64,000 bases of DNA. Origin: Pyrocephalus nanus (lineage: Eukaryota > Chordata > Aves > Passeriformes > Tyrannidae). The stretch lies in NCBI GenBank assembly GCA_038380795.1, contig CM076259.1:98877739-98941738 (forward strand), in the 5' to 3' direction. Below the pieces are notes generated by a model. The model ran no database searches, had not been told where the DNA came from, and worked only from the letters and a program-made list of their open reading frames with translations. A program made the translations under genes and the position numbers. Below, piece by piece: positions 49,153 through 60,459 of the stretch; positions within the stretch are counted from its first letter, which is position 1; the number at the start of each line of letters is the position of its first letter.

Positions 49153-49790
49153 TGACAAACAATCAAATGCAAACTTGTCCTGTCTCACTGGAAAAACACC
49201 TTTTTATATTCTTATAAAGTGGAAGGAGAAAAAAAAATAAAAAAGAAAAAGGAAGCCCTAAATAGAAAGCCAACCAAATGCAAGGACTCTGTATAAACCA
49301 AGTATGTAGTTATTTTCCAATTAGTAAAGTTTTTTTTTAATAAATTTAGGTTAATGATCAAATGCCAGAAAAACAATGAATCCCAAAATGACCTGTTGGC
49401 TCAATTGCTGGGGAGCAGTGATAATTCTAAAATTATGTGCCAGTCATCTTATTTTTTGACATTTACATTGTCTTTCCTTTTGAAGCATAAAAATTCAGTG
49501 TTTAACTTTCCTTTAAGAAGGTGGAGAGGAGTAATGTTGAGGGCTGGCATGCTTGAGAGAGCTGCAGAGCAGTTGTGAAGCAGAAATCAGTCTTGCATAT
49601 TGCAATATCTAAGTGGGTAATGGTGATTAATGTTCAGTGGGATGCTATGTGCTATAGAAGTGATGCCTCTTCCATTCAATCTGTATTCAGATAGAGCAAT
49701 GCAAAACCTGTAAGAAAATCAGGACAATTTGCTTTGGCACAGCCGTGTTAGCACCAAGCTTTCCTACACACAGTTTGTGTGCTGCTTATG

Positions 49791-49938
49791 TGTTGGGGTT
49801 TGTTTTCTTTTTCCTTTTTTTTGTTTGTTTGTCTGACTGGTGATTTTTTTTGGGTTGGGGTTTTTTGTTTGTTTGGTTTGGTTTGGTTTTTGTTTTTTTT
49901 TGTTTGGTTTGGGATTTTTTTGTATTTTTGGTTGTTTG
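49791..49938. repeat. Long G/T-rich low-complexity tract
   Basis: Nearly 150 bases with almost no A or C: T runs up to 9 mixed with TTTG, TTTGG, GGGG and GGG. It is the largest member of the G/T tract set in this window and produces the W/F/G-rich open frame at 49779-50111. Confidence 0.9.
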
Positions 49939-49999
49939 GACCCTTGATTTGCTCTTCTCTTTGCTGGAAAGCAACTGATACTGTGAAAAGTAATTTTGG

Positions 50000-50057
50000 T
50001 GGTTTTTTAGGTTTGTTTGTGTATTGTGTTTTGTTTTTTGGTATGTTGTGTGTGGGG
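50000..50057. repeat. G/T-rich low-complexity tract
   Basis: GGTTTTTTAGG, GTTTGTTTGTG, TTTTGTTTTTTGG and GTGTGGGG units, separated from the tract at 49791 by about 60 bases of ordinary sequence. Confidence 0.8.
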
Positions 50058-50557
50058 ATGTTGAGAATGGAGTGGAGAGAGGTAGAAAACTTCTGCTGCT
50101 GTGTGGGTTAATTCATAAGCAAAATGTAACATGCTCACATTCAGTGTTGACTCATTTGAAAGGAGGGAAGGCTAAACTGTATGAATGATCTATTGTTATA
50201 GCTTTTTCTAAAAGTCATCTGTATGCACTTGCTGCTCTCCAGTATAAAGGGTAACAGTCTCAAGTACATATGCAATCTGTCTAAAGTGCTTTAATGCACA
50301 CATCTGGAGGAATTAGCTGAACGGAGACACAAATGGAAAATCAAGTTGTTAGGAGAAATCCTTGGCCCCCAAAAAGCAGATTTATGATGTTTTATTTTGT
50401 TGAACATTGGAGTTGCTTTCTGTGAAGAGCTAAAGAAGCTGGCGTCAGCTGTGGAAGGAGCCAGGGGAAGCTCAAGAACTTTTGCTTCGAACTACCAGTG
50501 TTCGAAATCATCCCCCTGACAGTGAATGTGGAGCATAATGAACTGAAAACTGGCTAA

Positions 50558-51555
50558 CTAGTATTTTTGAAAATAGTAACCAGAAGATAGTGTTGGGGAG
50601 GAGGGAGTGGTGTGTCCCAAGAAATACACTGCTAAGTAGTCTTGGCTGAGGGAGCTTGTTAGCTCTGGTGTTGCAGAACATGAAGTCCCAGATGTGAATC
50701 GATAAGCTGCCCTTTGTGCTGTCTGTGGCAGGCTGTTGTAACCAGGTGCCCTTGGTGTCTCAGCACTCTCATTGCAATCAGACATGTGCTTCTGCACAGC
50801 AGACACAACTACCCCCAGTTTGGAATGAAGCACGCTGAACACTCTTATTTCTTCCGCTATATGAAGCCCAAGAGGACCTGCAGACCGTGTACTTTGGTCT
50901 GCTTGCTGCAGGCTGTTTAAACAGGCTGTTCTCTGACTGTGTCCCCTCATGTGTGTAACTGATACCTGCCTGTTTCAGAAGAATGTTTGTCCTCCACATC
51001 CTTGAGAGATACCACAGTTCTTTTGCTGCTTTTACTCTTGTGTTATAGATGAATGTGAATACCTTCTTTCCTTCCTTTATGTGAATTTGTCTGGTTTCAG
51101 TGTCAACTTCTGGCTCTTGTTGTCTCATGCTGTGAGATACAAGAGCCTTTGCAGATCTTCTCTTGCTTCCTTGCATTTGAGTCACGTGCTTCTGTTTTTT
51201 GTTGATGAATGCAGTTACAGTGTGTAAGTCTTATGGACCAGCTCCATCTCTCTTTTTGCTGGATATTGTTGTGGCTCTCTGCTGTGTCCATAAGGAATAT
51301 GGAAGCTAAACAGCACATTTCAGCATTGATCTCAGCTATTCCCTCTGCAACTTTGGGGTCACTCTTCCCTATCGGTGCACTTGGGCCTTGCAGTCTATGC
51401 TTGTGGGCTCCTTTTGAGGGGATGCTCTGGTGTAGCTCCTGTGCTGCTGCTACTGCCACAGAAGGCTTTTTTTCCAGAACTGTCACGTCTGTCAGACTTG
51501 AATTCACCATCTCCAGATGCATTAGCTTGTGTATATAACTTAATATTTCAGTCAA
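50558..51555 (-). other. Unidentified segment dense in minus-strand open frames
   Basis: Three minus-strand open frames of 150, 135 and 130 codons (51103-51555, 50778-51185, 50558-50950) follow one another in three different frames with overlaps, covering about 1 kb. The segment is less AT-rich than its surroundings. The translations show no domain I know; stretches such as GKKVFTFIYNTRVKAAKEL look protein-like but match nothing from memory. It could be a coding relic broken by two frameshifts, an unknown repeat, or chance helped by composition. A plus-strand CR1 begins 13 bases beyond its end. Confidence 0.3.
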
Positions 51556-51567
51556 CTGTTTAAAAAC

Positions 51568-52113
51568 AGTGGTCAGCAGGATGAGGAAAGTGATTCTGTC
51601 TCTCCACTCTGCTCCACTGTGTCCAACTCTGGGGTCCTCAGCACAGGAAAGAGATGGACCTGTTGGAACAAGTCAAGAGGAGGGCCACGAAGATGATCAG
51701 AGGCTCAAGCTCCTCTCCTATGAGGACGATTTGAGAGAGTTGGGGTTGTTCAGTGTGGAGAAGAGAAGGTTCTGGGTTGACCTTATAGCAATCTTCCAGT
51801 ACATAACAGAGCCTACAATAAAGCTGGAGAGGGACTTTTTACAAAGGTATGTAGCAATAGGGTGAGGGGGAATGGCTTTAAACTGAAGTAGGGTAGATCT
51901 AAAGTAGTAATAAGGAAGAAATTCTTTACACTGAGTGCAGAGGCACTGGAACAGGTTGCTCAGGGAAGTTGCTGACTCCCCATCCCTGGAAGTGTTCAAG
52001 TCAAATTGAATGTGTCTTTGAACAACTTGGTCTAGTGGAAGGTATCCCAGTGGGGTTGGAATTAGGTGATCTTTAAGGTCCATTCCAACTCAAGCCATTC
52101 TAGGATTCTATGA
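51568..52113 (+). mobile_element. CR1 LINE, 3'-terminal 550 bases
   Basis: Successive CR1 landmarks are clear: GTGGTCAGCAGG, GTGATTCTGTCTCTCCACTC, AACTCTGGGGTCCTCAGCAC, AGGGCCACGAAGATGATCAG, TCCTATGAGGACG, GAGAGAGTTGGGGTTGTTCA, GACCTTATAGCAATCTTCCA, GGGACTTTTTACAAAGG, GGAATGGCTTTAAACTGAA, AAGGAAGAAATTCTTTACAC, GGCACTGGAACAGGTTGCTC, CCATCCCTGGAAGTGTTCAA, GATCTTTAAGGTCCATTCCA and an ATTCTAGGATTCTATGA end. The upstream side covers only the last few codons of ORF2. It is 5'-truncated, the best preserved CR1 in the window, and inactive. The 98-codon open frame at 51569-51865 is part of it. Confidence 0.95.
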
Positions 52114-53724
52114 CTATGAAAATCTTTGTTTGAATGGCCAAAATCACTAAACAACATGCATTTGTTCTGCCTTGACCTTCTCATTTTTGCTACTCCATCC
52201 ATTGCTTTCTCATCCAAAAATTCACATCAGACCTTTGTACCCTTAGACCTGTGAGATATCTGTGCTTGAAATGCATTATGATATAACCCAGGAGTTGACA
52301 CTTTTATTTTTTAGTTCCATGGAACCCAATCAGTGCTTCTGAGTGAGATGGTAGTTCAGTGATTAATTCAGCTTTATTTTTTATAGTGAATTCCTAAGTC
52401 AAACCAACCCAGAGACCACTACCTTTTGGTAAAGAAGTGATTATTTTTCTGCTGAAATTTCATTTTCTTCTTTTATGCACACACCTACACAAGCACACTT
52501 AAAGTTTTTTACAGATTCCAAGGGTAATTTTTAGCCAGAAATTTTAAAGTTTTGACATTTGTTATTTTTGTAAACAAAAAAACCTCATGCTATCATAAAA
52601 ATGAAGGTTTTCCAAAATAACCTAACATTTTGTCTGGAAGGCTTATGAAAACGAAAACTATTTCCAGGCTTATGTAATAGGAACAATATAATTAAAAATA
52701 AATGAGCCTATTCTTTTTGTATTGGTTCAGCACAGTATATTTTTAGTTTTCTGTATTTCTTCTAAATACTTCACAGTTTCTCTCTTTAAAAAATGTCAAC
52801 AACACTAATTAATTGTTCTACTGTGTAAAGAGGAGTAGGCTTTTTATATATGAGCCACACAAAACTGCAACTATATATTTACAGAAAATCAATGAGAAAA
52901 ATCTAGCTGGAATATTGTCACTTCCCAAAGGTAGTAAAATTTAATTTTCACCAATCAAAGTGTCAACTTGATGAATGTATGTAAGACTACTTATATCAAA
53001 CTGCAGAGTTCATTATAGCAATATAAATTAGAGGGTAATCATTATGTTAATTACATGATGCCTAATAAAATAGGTTTGATAAACCTTTTCTGATTTTTTT
53101 TAAAGAATAACCACTATAATTTGGCCTTATTTGAAAAAGTGATGACTTCCAATACCTCCTGGCTTTTAGAATCATACTTACCTGTTCAATATTCTCTAAA
53201 GAGCACTTGAGAGCCTCAACTCAAGCATTTACTGTTTCTGTGCCATCATCTCCTTTCCAGTAGATGAAAATCTTAATCCCTTCTAGATACTTCTGTGTAA
53301 AATACACTCATATTGTGACTCTAGCTGCTTTGTCTTTTCCTGGCTTAAAATATTTGTTAATGAGTTTTTATTTTGATCTTGTTTGGTTTTGGTTTTTTTC
53401 CTTCCAGAACTTGTGCATTATATGAAAAGTATACATTTTGTTCCTTAAAGTCTTTCAGTGCTCTGTGGAGTACTTTTCTTCCTCAAGTGCATCTCTTTGC
53501 ATCTGACGATTGAGAAGTTTTCTTGTAGGAGGTGGGTGCCTTGGGCTCAGCACCCAAAACCAGGAGAGAGGCGGGAGCTCTTTGCAGCTGACATACTGTC
53601 TGTGTTGTCCTGTCCAAGCAGCCGTGGTTTGGCCAGCACAGCTTTTGAATTTCATCTCTCTTATGGCCATAGCCATCTTGATGGGATGGGATATGAGCCT
53701 CTCTTCTCCCAGAGTAGGCCTGGC
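52114..53724. other. Unannotated AT-rich sequence
   Basis: Nothing firm is recognised. On the minus strand a near-perfect donor (CAG/GTAAGTATG, boundary at 53182/53181) ends a short open frame; see findings. Confidence 0.55.
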
Positions 53725-54115
53725 TTTAGGTCAGACCAAGCTGCTCAGGGATTGGACCAGTCAGAGCTTGGAACTTTCCAAGGATGGAGATGGCACAGCC
53801 TCTCAGGGTGACCTGCTCTGCTGCCTCACTATCGTCACAGGAAAACAGTTTCTTTCATGTGTTGGGATGTGGTCTGATGTGTGCCATGCAGAGGGAGACA
53901 ATTCCTTATCTTGATCTCTGAGCTGTGCCCCCGTTTGTACCTCCCAGGAGCTGCAGGATGCCTTTGCTGCGAAAGCACATTGCACACCATTGCCTCCTCC
54001 AGGTCATTGTTAAGGATATTAAGGTACACAGGTCTCAGGACAGTTCTCCACTTGGTGCTGGTCTCTGGGTAGACTACAACCCACTCTGAGCCTGACCATC
54101 CAACTGACTTCTTTC
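53725..54115 (-). mobile_element. CR1 LINE, rearranged minus-strand copy
   Basis: Two CR1 parts stand side by side in the same orientation. At 53725-53870 is the reverse complement of the 3' region (CAGACCAAGCTGCTCAGGG, CTTTCCAAGGATGGAGATGG, CACAGCCTCTCAGGGTGACC, CTCACTATCGTCACAGG). At 53905-54115 is the reverse complement of RT-domain sequence, whose minus translation keeps LNILNNDLEE, against the family's FNIFINDLDE. Several hundred bases that normally separate the two are missing, so the copy is internally deleted. Confidence 0.8.
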
Positions 54116-55043
54116 CTGTCTAGTTATGCACCAGTCTTCTCTCTTTCTCTACCTTATCTCTGGACATTGTATGTATTCTTAATAGCAATCCACTCCCCCC
54201 ACTTCCCTTACCCTCTCACCCCCACCTTTTTCTTCTTTTTCCAACAGAGATTCTGTACATGCAGTGCAGAAAGAATGAGAGTGATACAGAAACCCAAGAT
54301 TTACTCAAGGGTTTTCTATACCGTGGCTTCCATGCTTACCTTTCTCAAAACATGAACCATTAGTTGCTGTAAAGTAAGCAGGATAGTTAAGTTCTTTCTG
54401 GAAGGACAGATCACTCATCGCTCTGAGGTCCTGCTTAAGCTACTTGGGCTGTAATAGAGTTTAACACCCTTTATCCTTAAAGTGTGTTCTTTTGAGCAGA
54501 TACCAGAAGACTTTACTGAATTGTACCTGGCCTTCCCTTTTCTTGTTTTCTGCTATTGGACTCCTGTGTTTTATGCTGAGGAGATGGAGAAAGCTATGAA
54601 AGACTTTAAGATGATATGATCTTACACATCAGCTTGAGGGGAAATGCTGTAATTACTGGATTTTAATGGTACAGACTGCAGTGTGATTTGTGTGCTACTG
54701 ACACATTATTTTTGAAAAGGTGAGGAAAGGATGGACTTGGTCCTATTTTTCTCTTTAATGCCTGTTATGGTTATTGCATTAGTATTAAAAAATTATAAAT
54801 GGTCATGCTTCCATTTCACAATTTTAGTTTCTCATTTCTTGAGGACATTACTGAATATAAAAACACTCTGGTTCCATTACAAGAAGTAATGGCAATAATT
54901 TGCTCGACTGTACAAGTCAGAAAATTTTTATTATAAAAACAAAGAGAAAGAAAAATCTAATTTTTTACAGTGGTAAAGGTTGAATAAGGGTTAGATTTAT
55001 ACAAGGTTAAATAACTTTGTAAACTCCTTGGCTGTGAGGATAG
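54116..55043. other. Unannotated sequence
   Basis: The C/T-rich segment near 54130-54245 has no recognised identity. Nothing else is seen. Confidence 0.6.
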
Positions 55044-55411
55044 ATGTAAGGAGCTGGACTTGCTCAGTTCAGGAGGAGAGGAGACTCTAAGAGGACCTTC
55101 CCACAGCCTGGCAGTACTGACGTTATGAAGAAGGCAGAACTGAGCCTTTTGCTGATGCGTGTATCTGGAGAATGAGATATTATAGTCATAAATTGAAGAA
55201 GGAGCTGTTCAGTCTGGATTTAAGAAAGCTTTATTGTGTGGATAATTAAGCAGTGAAGCAGGTTGCCCAGAGGCTATACAGTTTCCATCCTTTGATGTGT
55301 TCAAAACTAAATGGATTAAGCCCTGAGGAGAAACCTGGTCTGACCTTACCTTGACCAGCAGGTTGAACTAGAGACCTCCATATATCCCTTACAACCTGAA
55401 TTACTCTGAGT
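55044..55411 (+). mobile_element. CR1 LINE, 3'-end fragment, old subfamily
   Basis: GGAGCTGGACTTGCTCAGTT, AGGAGAGGAGACTC, GAATGAGATATTATAGTCAT, AAATTGAAGAAGGAGCTGTT, CAGTGAAGCAGGTTGCCCAG, CTATACAGTTTCCATCCTT, CAGCAGGTTGAACTAGAGAC and TTACAACCTGAATTACTCTG follow the CR1 3' order. It is much more diverged than the copy at 51568 and lacks clear terminal octamers. Confidence 0.82.
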
Positions 55412-56712
55412 GTTTCTTACGCAAGATTCAGAGGGGCCTGGCTATAAATATCCACATGGACATTTGGCCTGAATGAGCTCTGCAGTTTGTGCAGACCAGT
55501 TCCTCCATAGCTTTTTGTTATCTTTTCCTCCATGTTTAATAGATGCCATTTGCCACCAAACTGTGTGTAACTGTGTTCTGATTTTTAACTAACTTCATAG
55601 TCAGAATTTGATTCTGTCTCTCCAAAGGGTATTTCAGCCAAAACTCACTTGGTGCTGGAGATTAAAACTGGAGTTCCTGGTTTTATCCAGTTTTACTGAA
55701 GAAGTTAGACCTATATGTGATTACTGGGCAGGGGAGTGAAACAGTTTCTGAGTGGCCAGAGGATAAAAGCAGTTTCATGTTGGGCCTGTTCCAAAAACAT
55801 CACAAGAAAAGCTCAGGGTTTGGTGGGTTTTGTGTGTCTGAGAAGCTCATGTAGAGGGCACTTGGGACAGTATGAGCAGAAATGAAAGACATAAGGACTG
55901 ATTTGGAGGTTGGAAGCTCCTGAGGGAACGTCTCAAAGACGAGGGACATGTTAGGAGCAGTGGGTGGAAGAGGACACCTGATAGAGCAGCTCTGGGATAG
56001 AGTGGATTGAGGAAAAGGCAGTCAGAGGTGCTGCAGGAGGAAAGGGCTCTGAACCACCATGTCTTGGGCCATGGGTGTATGTTTCCACAGCATCTCTGTC
56101 TGGTGAGGATGTGGTGCATGTACAGGAAATTCTTCTCCTCCCTACCCACTTTTTAAAAAAACAAACTATTTGATTGTTTTTACTTGAGGAAATATAACAT
56201 CTCTAGATATCAGGGTGCAAGCCTCAAAAGTTGCAGGAAACCCTGCAACATTCGGTAACTTAAAGCAGTACATGCAAACAAGCAGTATAGCTAAGTACAT
56301 TTGGAATTAATTGAATTAAGTGAATTTGTGGAAGTGAATTATGCTGAGACCTGTGGCTGCTCAATGTTGACAGTGATTTACTTTCATAGACTTAAAATTG
56401 TTATGTAATGGTTAGCTTCGGCATATGATATATAGCTAAACTATTAGTCATTATTATAAGGGATAATTTCACATTGAATACTATAGCAGTTCATTTGGTT
56501 CTCAGTTGGTATCAGTTGCTGTAAATTCAGAATTCATTTTTGTGCCTTTTTTATTGGTTTTACACCATGTGCATCTCTTTCTCCTTATTAACCACGTCAC
56601 AGGCTACATTTTCATTTCTTTCTCATCTTCCTTTATTGGTAAGTACAGCTTTGTGCTCACTCACTCCTGCCGGTCTTTCTGCATATTTTCTCCTTTTTAT
56701 TATTCTTTCCAG

Positions 56713-56745
56713 TGTCTAAAGATATGACGGTAGCAAGAAACGTAG
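56713..56745 (+). other. Candidate 33-nt microexon
   Basis: The segment is preceded by a long T/C run ending in TTCTTTCCAG, with a TGC about 35 bases upstream, and followed by GTAAGTTT, a strong donor. Only the third frame is open; with split codons at both ends it reads SKDMTVARNV. A multiple-of-three length and strong flanks fit a microexon, but the short size makes chance likely. No gene match is known to me. Confidence 0.2.
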
Positions 56746-57779
56746 GTAAGTTTATCATCATTCAGAACAAAGAATTTGTTGACAAGAGAAAACAAATCCC
56801 AAATTCTCTCATTGTCTGTAAAAGTTGTAATTCTCAGGACTTTTGTTGTAAAGTTATCACGGATCTTTTGTTATTGTAACTATTATTAATAATACATTAT
56901 TCCGCTGAGTTTTTGCCATGAGACAGCTCTTTTTTTGTATCAGATTCTCATGCTGCTTTCTGTGTTGCAGGAGACACATCTTTTTACCTGTGTTGTTTTT
57001 ATATCTGTTTTGGTTCACATTCCTAAAGGAAATATTCTTTTGCATCAGTGATACCTGTTAATTTTATTCCAAAATTACATGCTTGGTGAATTATGGGACT
57101 TCTATCTTGATTTAAGGGAATAATCCTGTATTTTGACATTTTAAAAACCTGGGTCCTTGAAACACTTCTGTCTCATCTTGCAGAGCTGGCAGTTTATATA
57201 TTGAATGAGTCAGGGGTGGTGAGAAAAGTATGTTTTTGAGGAATTCCATAATTGGGACTCGACGTTAATTGCTTTCGTGAGGCTGGTGTATTGAAGCATT
57301 GGCCTAAATTAGGGTTTCATGTTTACACTGCAATCAGTCTGTGTCCTCACTGACTTTTTGAAGTTGATGTCTTTGCCCCATGGACTTTTGAACAGCCCCT
57401 GGACTGAGTGCCGTTGGGATCTGACCCATGACAAGATAGGAATTTTCCAAGGCAAGGAGGGCAGGAGAGCCTCCATGGGTTGGGTGGTCACAGTGAGCAG
57501 CAGCACATTTTTTTGGCTGGGTAGTTATTAGGGAAATACATAGGTTTGCATATGCATATGTTCTCCCAAAACCAGACTGCTTTAAACTGATATCAGACCT
57601 GAGAAATTTTATCTTTCCCCTAAGCTGAAGCATTTCAAAACATTGAATCAGGTCTTTGCAATCAAGTGAAAATCATGGTGCCCTCTTCATGTTATAGTTT
57701 TGATTTTACTAGTACATAGAGTTTTATTTGGCTTATGGATGGACACGTTTCCTTTGAACTATGTAAAAGCTTACAATCT

Positions 57780-57836
57780 GTTTTTTTAATTTTTGTTTGT
57801 TGTTTTTTTGGTTGGTTGGTTGGTTTTTGTTTTGGT
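57780..57836. repeat. G/T-rich low-complexity tract with GGTT repeats
   Basis: T runs with GTTTG units and about four GGTT units in a row (around 57809-57824). Confidence 0.85.
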
Positions 57837-60320
57837 AGCTAATTTGTGAATTACAAATTGCTCTGAGCAAAATATAAATGAGTTTTCAAGGAAAATTAAT
57901 GATTCTAAGAAGGAACTACTTTGTGGCCTTCCTGTAGGTGCTTCAAAGTGCATTCAGGTGAAGTCAGTAGTGGCACAGACTTTCCGGTCAAAATAAAACA
58001 GATGCTATCATTGCAGCTGTCCTGGAAATAGGCATGGTTGTGTTGCTGCAGTTAGCCTGTGTAAATGCAACTTTATATACTTCTGATAGTGAAGGCAGAT
58101 CACAACTCAGAGCACTGGAACAAAATAATTGCATAATTTGATTCTTGCTTTTTATTATTTTTTCATTATTTGTGCTTGTGGCATTGGGATTTGTCACACT
58201 AACTGTTCTTGCAGCAGTAAGCATGGCTTTAATTGATGTTCACAAAGTATATCCAAATATTTTGAAGATTGTCAACCATTCTCTCATTTAGAATTACTAG
58301 TTTTTATTTTTAAAGCACTTTTAAGCAAGTTTACGAAATATTTTGTGTAATTTTTTAATTTTTTTTTTCCTCATTCAAAATCTAAGATTGATTTTTCAGT
58401 ATTCTTCAACAAGTTAATAATTAAGGAGAAAGGTTATTTTTCTCCTCTTGCAGAAAGTAAATGCCCAATTTGGTTTTTGGATGCTTAATTCACAGGTCTA
58501 ATGTGCTAAATTTGTAGTAGTAGGTTTCATTAGATGAAGCTTTCTGAGCACTATTTTATATTTGTATAATAGTAATGACATGATGCTCCTAGGTTTGAGT
58601 CCCAGCTCATTAAGTGGATGCCTTGGAATTCTAGCTGAGCTATTAATTTTTAATGTATTTATACAGTATGAATGATTAATGTGTGCTTCTGCACTAGAGT
58701 CAAGATTTTGAAATGGGGAATAACAGATGACACAGCATGCTTTCAACTGTGAAAATGTTTCCCAGGGGAGCACTGAAACCTGAAAAATAGTAACCAGACC
58801 AAAACTGAAGAGTTAAATTAAAGAAAATGCTTTAGGTTCTTGTAATTTGAAAACAGATAAAAAATATTTTAACTTCCCATGAACATTATAATATTACCTA
58901 CAGATGTAGGAAAACCTAGGTATTCTATGTCTCGTCCGATAAGACACTTCAAAAAGTATCTTAAATGTAGTATAGGTGGGGTTGTTTATTTAGTTAGTCT
59001 TTGCATTCAAATGAATTTCAATAAGAATTTATGCAGGCAGTAGCAGGGGAGTTACTTTACCAGTAGTGCCCTTCTGGGAGTTATTTTAGCAGTAGTTCTT
59101 TGCTCCTACTGCCTTTGTGGAGATGCTGTTAGGTCTGTGCCAGTTGAGATGGTGCAGGGAAGCAGCAGTAAGAGCTGTCTCTGATAGAAGTTTGCTCTAC
59201 TTGCAGGCTTCTGAGGCATGGACTATGAAATACATGCACAGGGCCAGAAGCCAAAGGCTGAAAATAAAAGAAACAACAAGGACTAGGATATGCTAGGGGA
59301 TGGCTTGTGCCCTTGTGCCATTTATTTTCCACTACAGATGGCAGTTTAAAGTCATTCAGTTCAGAGATAAGTGAAGTGTGTGACTAATGCAAGGGGCACT
59401 ATATAAAACAAACACAAGTTTGTTTGTTTGCTTCACAGTGCCATCACAATAAAGTGTCTTTCCCTTGCTTAGCCCCTCACTGTTGTTTATATTTTTACAA
59501 AATCACAGCATGAATTTTTACAAGTTGGGAGGCCTCACTTGATCGTTCCTCCTGTGGAACACATGTTAGATGATACATTCTGAAGTACCACTGACACTGG
59601 ATAATACAAGCCCTGAAAACTACTTTTGCAGTTTATTGGGAAGTGCATCAACTCCTGATTTAAGAAAGGCTTTCTATTAACAGTGATTTATTTGGCTGCT
59701 TTATTGCTGCGGGACGTATGTGCTCTGCTTTTACCATATTTGCTTGTAGAACATTTTTACTCTTTCAGCTTTCTTTAGTTCTAAGTCAACATGACTAAAT
59801 ACAGAATCTTGTTAAAAAAATTCAAAACTCTCATGCACTTAGAAAATACTATCACTGGTTCTCTGAGATGCTTCTTGACATCAGTTAAACTAAGGAGCTT
59901 CCTCAGCAACATGCTTCTGGAGTGCTGCCTTGTACAGTGGAGCCTCTTTGAAACCTTGAAGCTCTTGGAGCCAAGTAGCCAACTCAGTAGTGTGTTACCT
60001 CCTAAAACTGGATTATATTGATAGTGTAAGAGGTTCACAACCTTGCTTTCCCTCATCAAGGCTTTCTTTCTGCTAAGGGTCTCTCAGGAGATGCATCTTC
60101 CTTCCTCTTCTGCTCAGGAGTAATTCCTCTTCTGCTTCTGTTTTCAGTGCACTTTCTGAGAGTCCCTGAATTGTGGCTGTAGAATAGAGTAGTTTCTTGC
60201 AAATGCATGTACACAAATTTGTCTTATACTACTTTTGTACAAAATATGTACTCTAAATATGTACCAGGTATGTATCATTGTATGTATCTGCTACTTTCTT
60301 ATATTTCTTAAGATTGAACT

Positions 60321-60459
60321 TCAGAATCACAGGGAAGATTGAGGCTGAAAGTGACCTCTGGAGGTCACCTTGTCCAACACCCTGCTCAGGCAGGGTCACC
60401 TAGAGCTGGTGGCCCAAGACTGCATCCAGTCAGGTTTTGAGAATCTCCAGGGATGCATC
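60321..60459 (-). mobile_element. CR1 LINE, 3'-end fragment
   Basis: CAGAATCACAGGGAAGATTG, GAGGCTGAAAGTGACCTCTG, GAGGTCACCTTGTCCAACACC, CCTGCTCAGGCAGGGTCACC and ATCCAGTCAGGTTTTGAGAA are the reverse complement of an older CR1 subfamily's last 140 bases, ending in CTCCAGGGATG. The 5' side is truncated at about 60459. Confidence 0.9.

Larger units (their letters stand above)
44551..50557. other. Unannotated AT-rich sequence
   Basis: This is a gene-free 6 kb stretch. A moderately GC-richer piece at 45240-45770 and another at 46180-46560 match nothing I know. Low-complexity tracts and two small tandem duplications are listed separately. Confidence 0.55.
55412..60320. other. Unannotated AT-rich sequence
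   Basis: This is gene-free apart from a possible 33-nt microexon (56713-56745). A purine-rich segment at 55840-56100 and the open frame on its minus strand (100 codons) have no recognised identity. An imperfect 25-base duplication lies at about 59050-59098 (GAGTTACTTTACCAGTAGT and GAGTTATTTTAGCAGTAGT). Confidence 0.5.

Noticed and set aside
49779..50111. 110-codon frame rich in Phe, Trp, Gly, looking like a membrane protein
   Set aside because: It is translated G/T-rich low-complexity DNA.
51569..51865. 98-codon plus-strand frame
   Set aside because: It is the 3' part of a CR1 copy, covering the end of ORF2 and untranslated sequence.
53174..53184. ATACTTACCTG, identical to the 5' end of U1 snRNA
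   Set aside because: Only 11 bases match and the following sequence is unlike U1. It reads better as a minus-strand splice donor.
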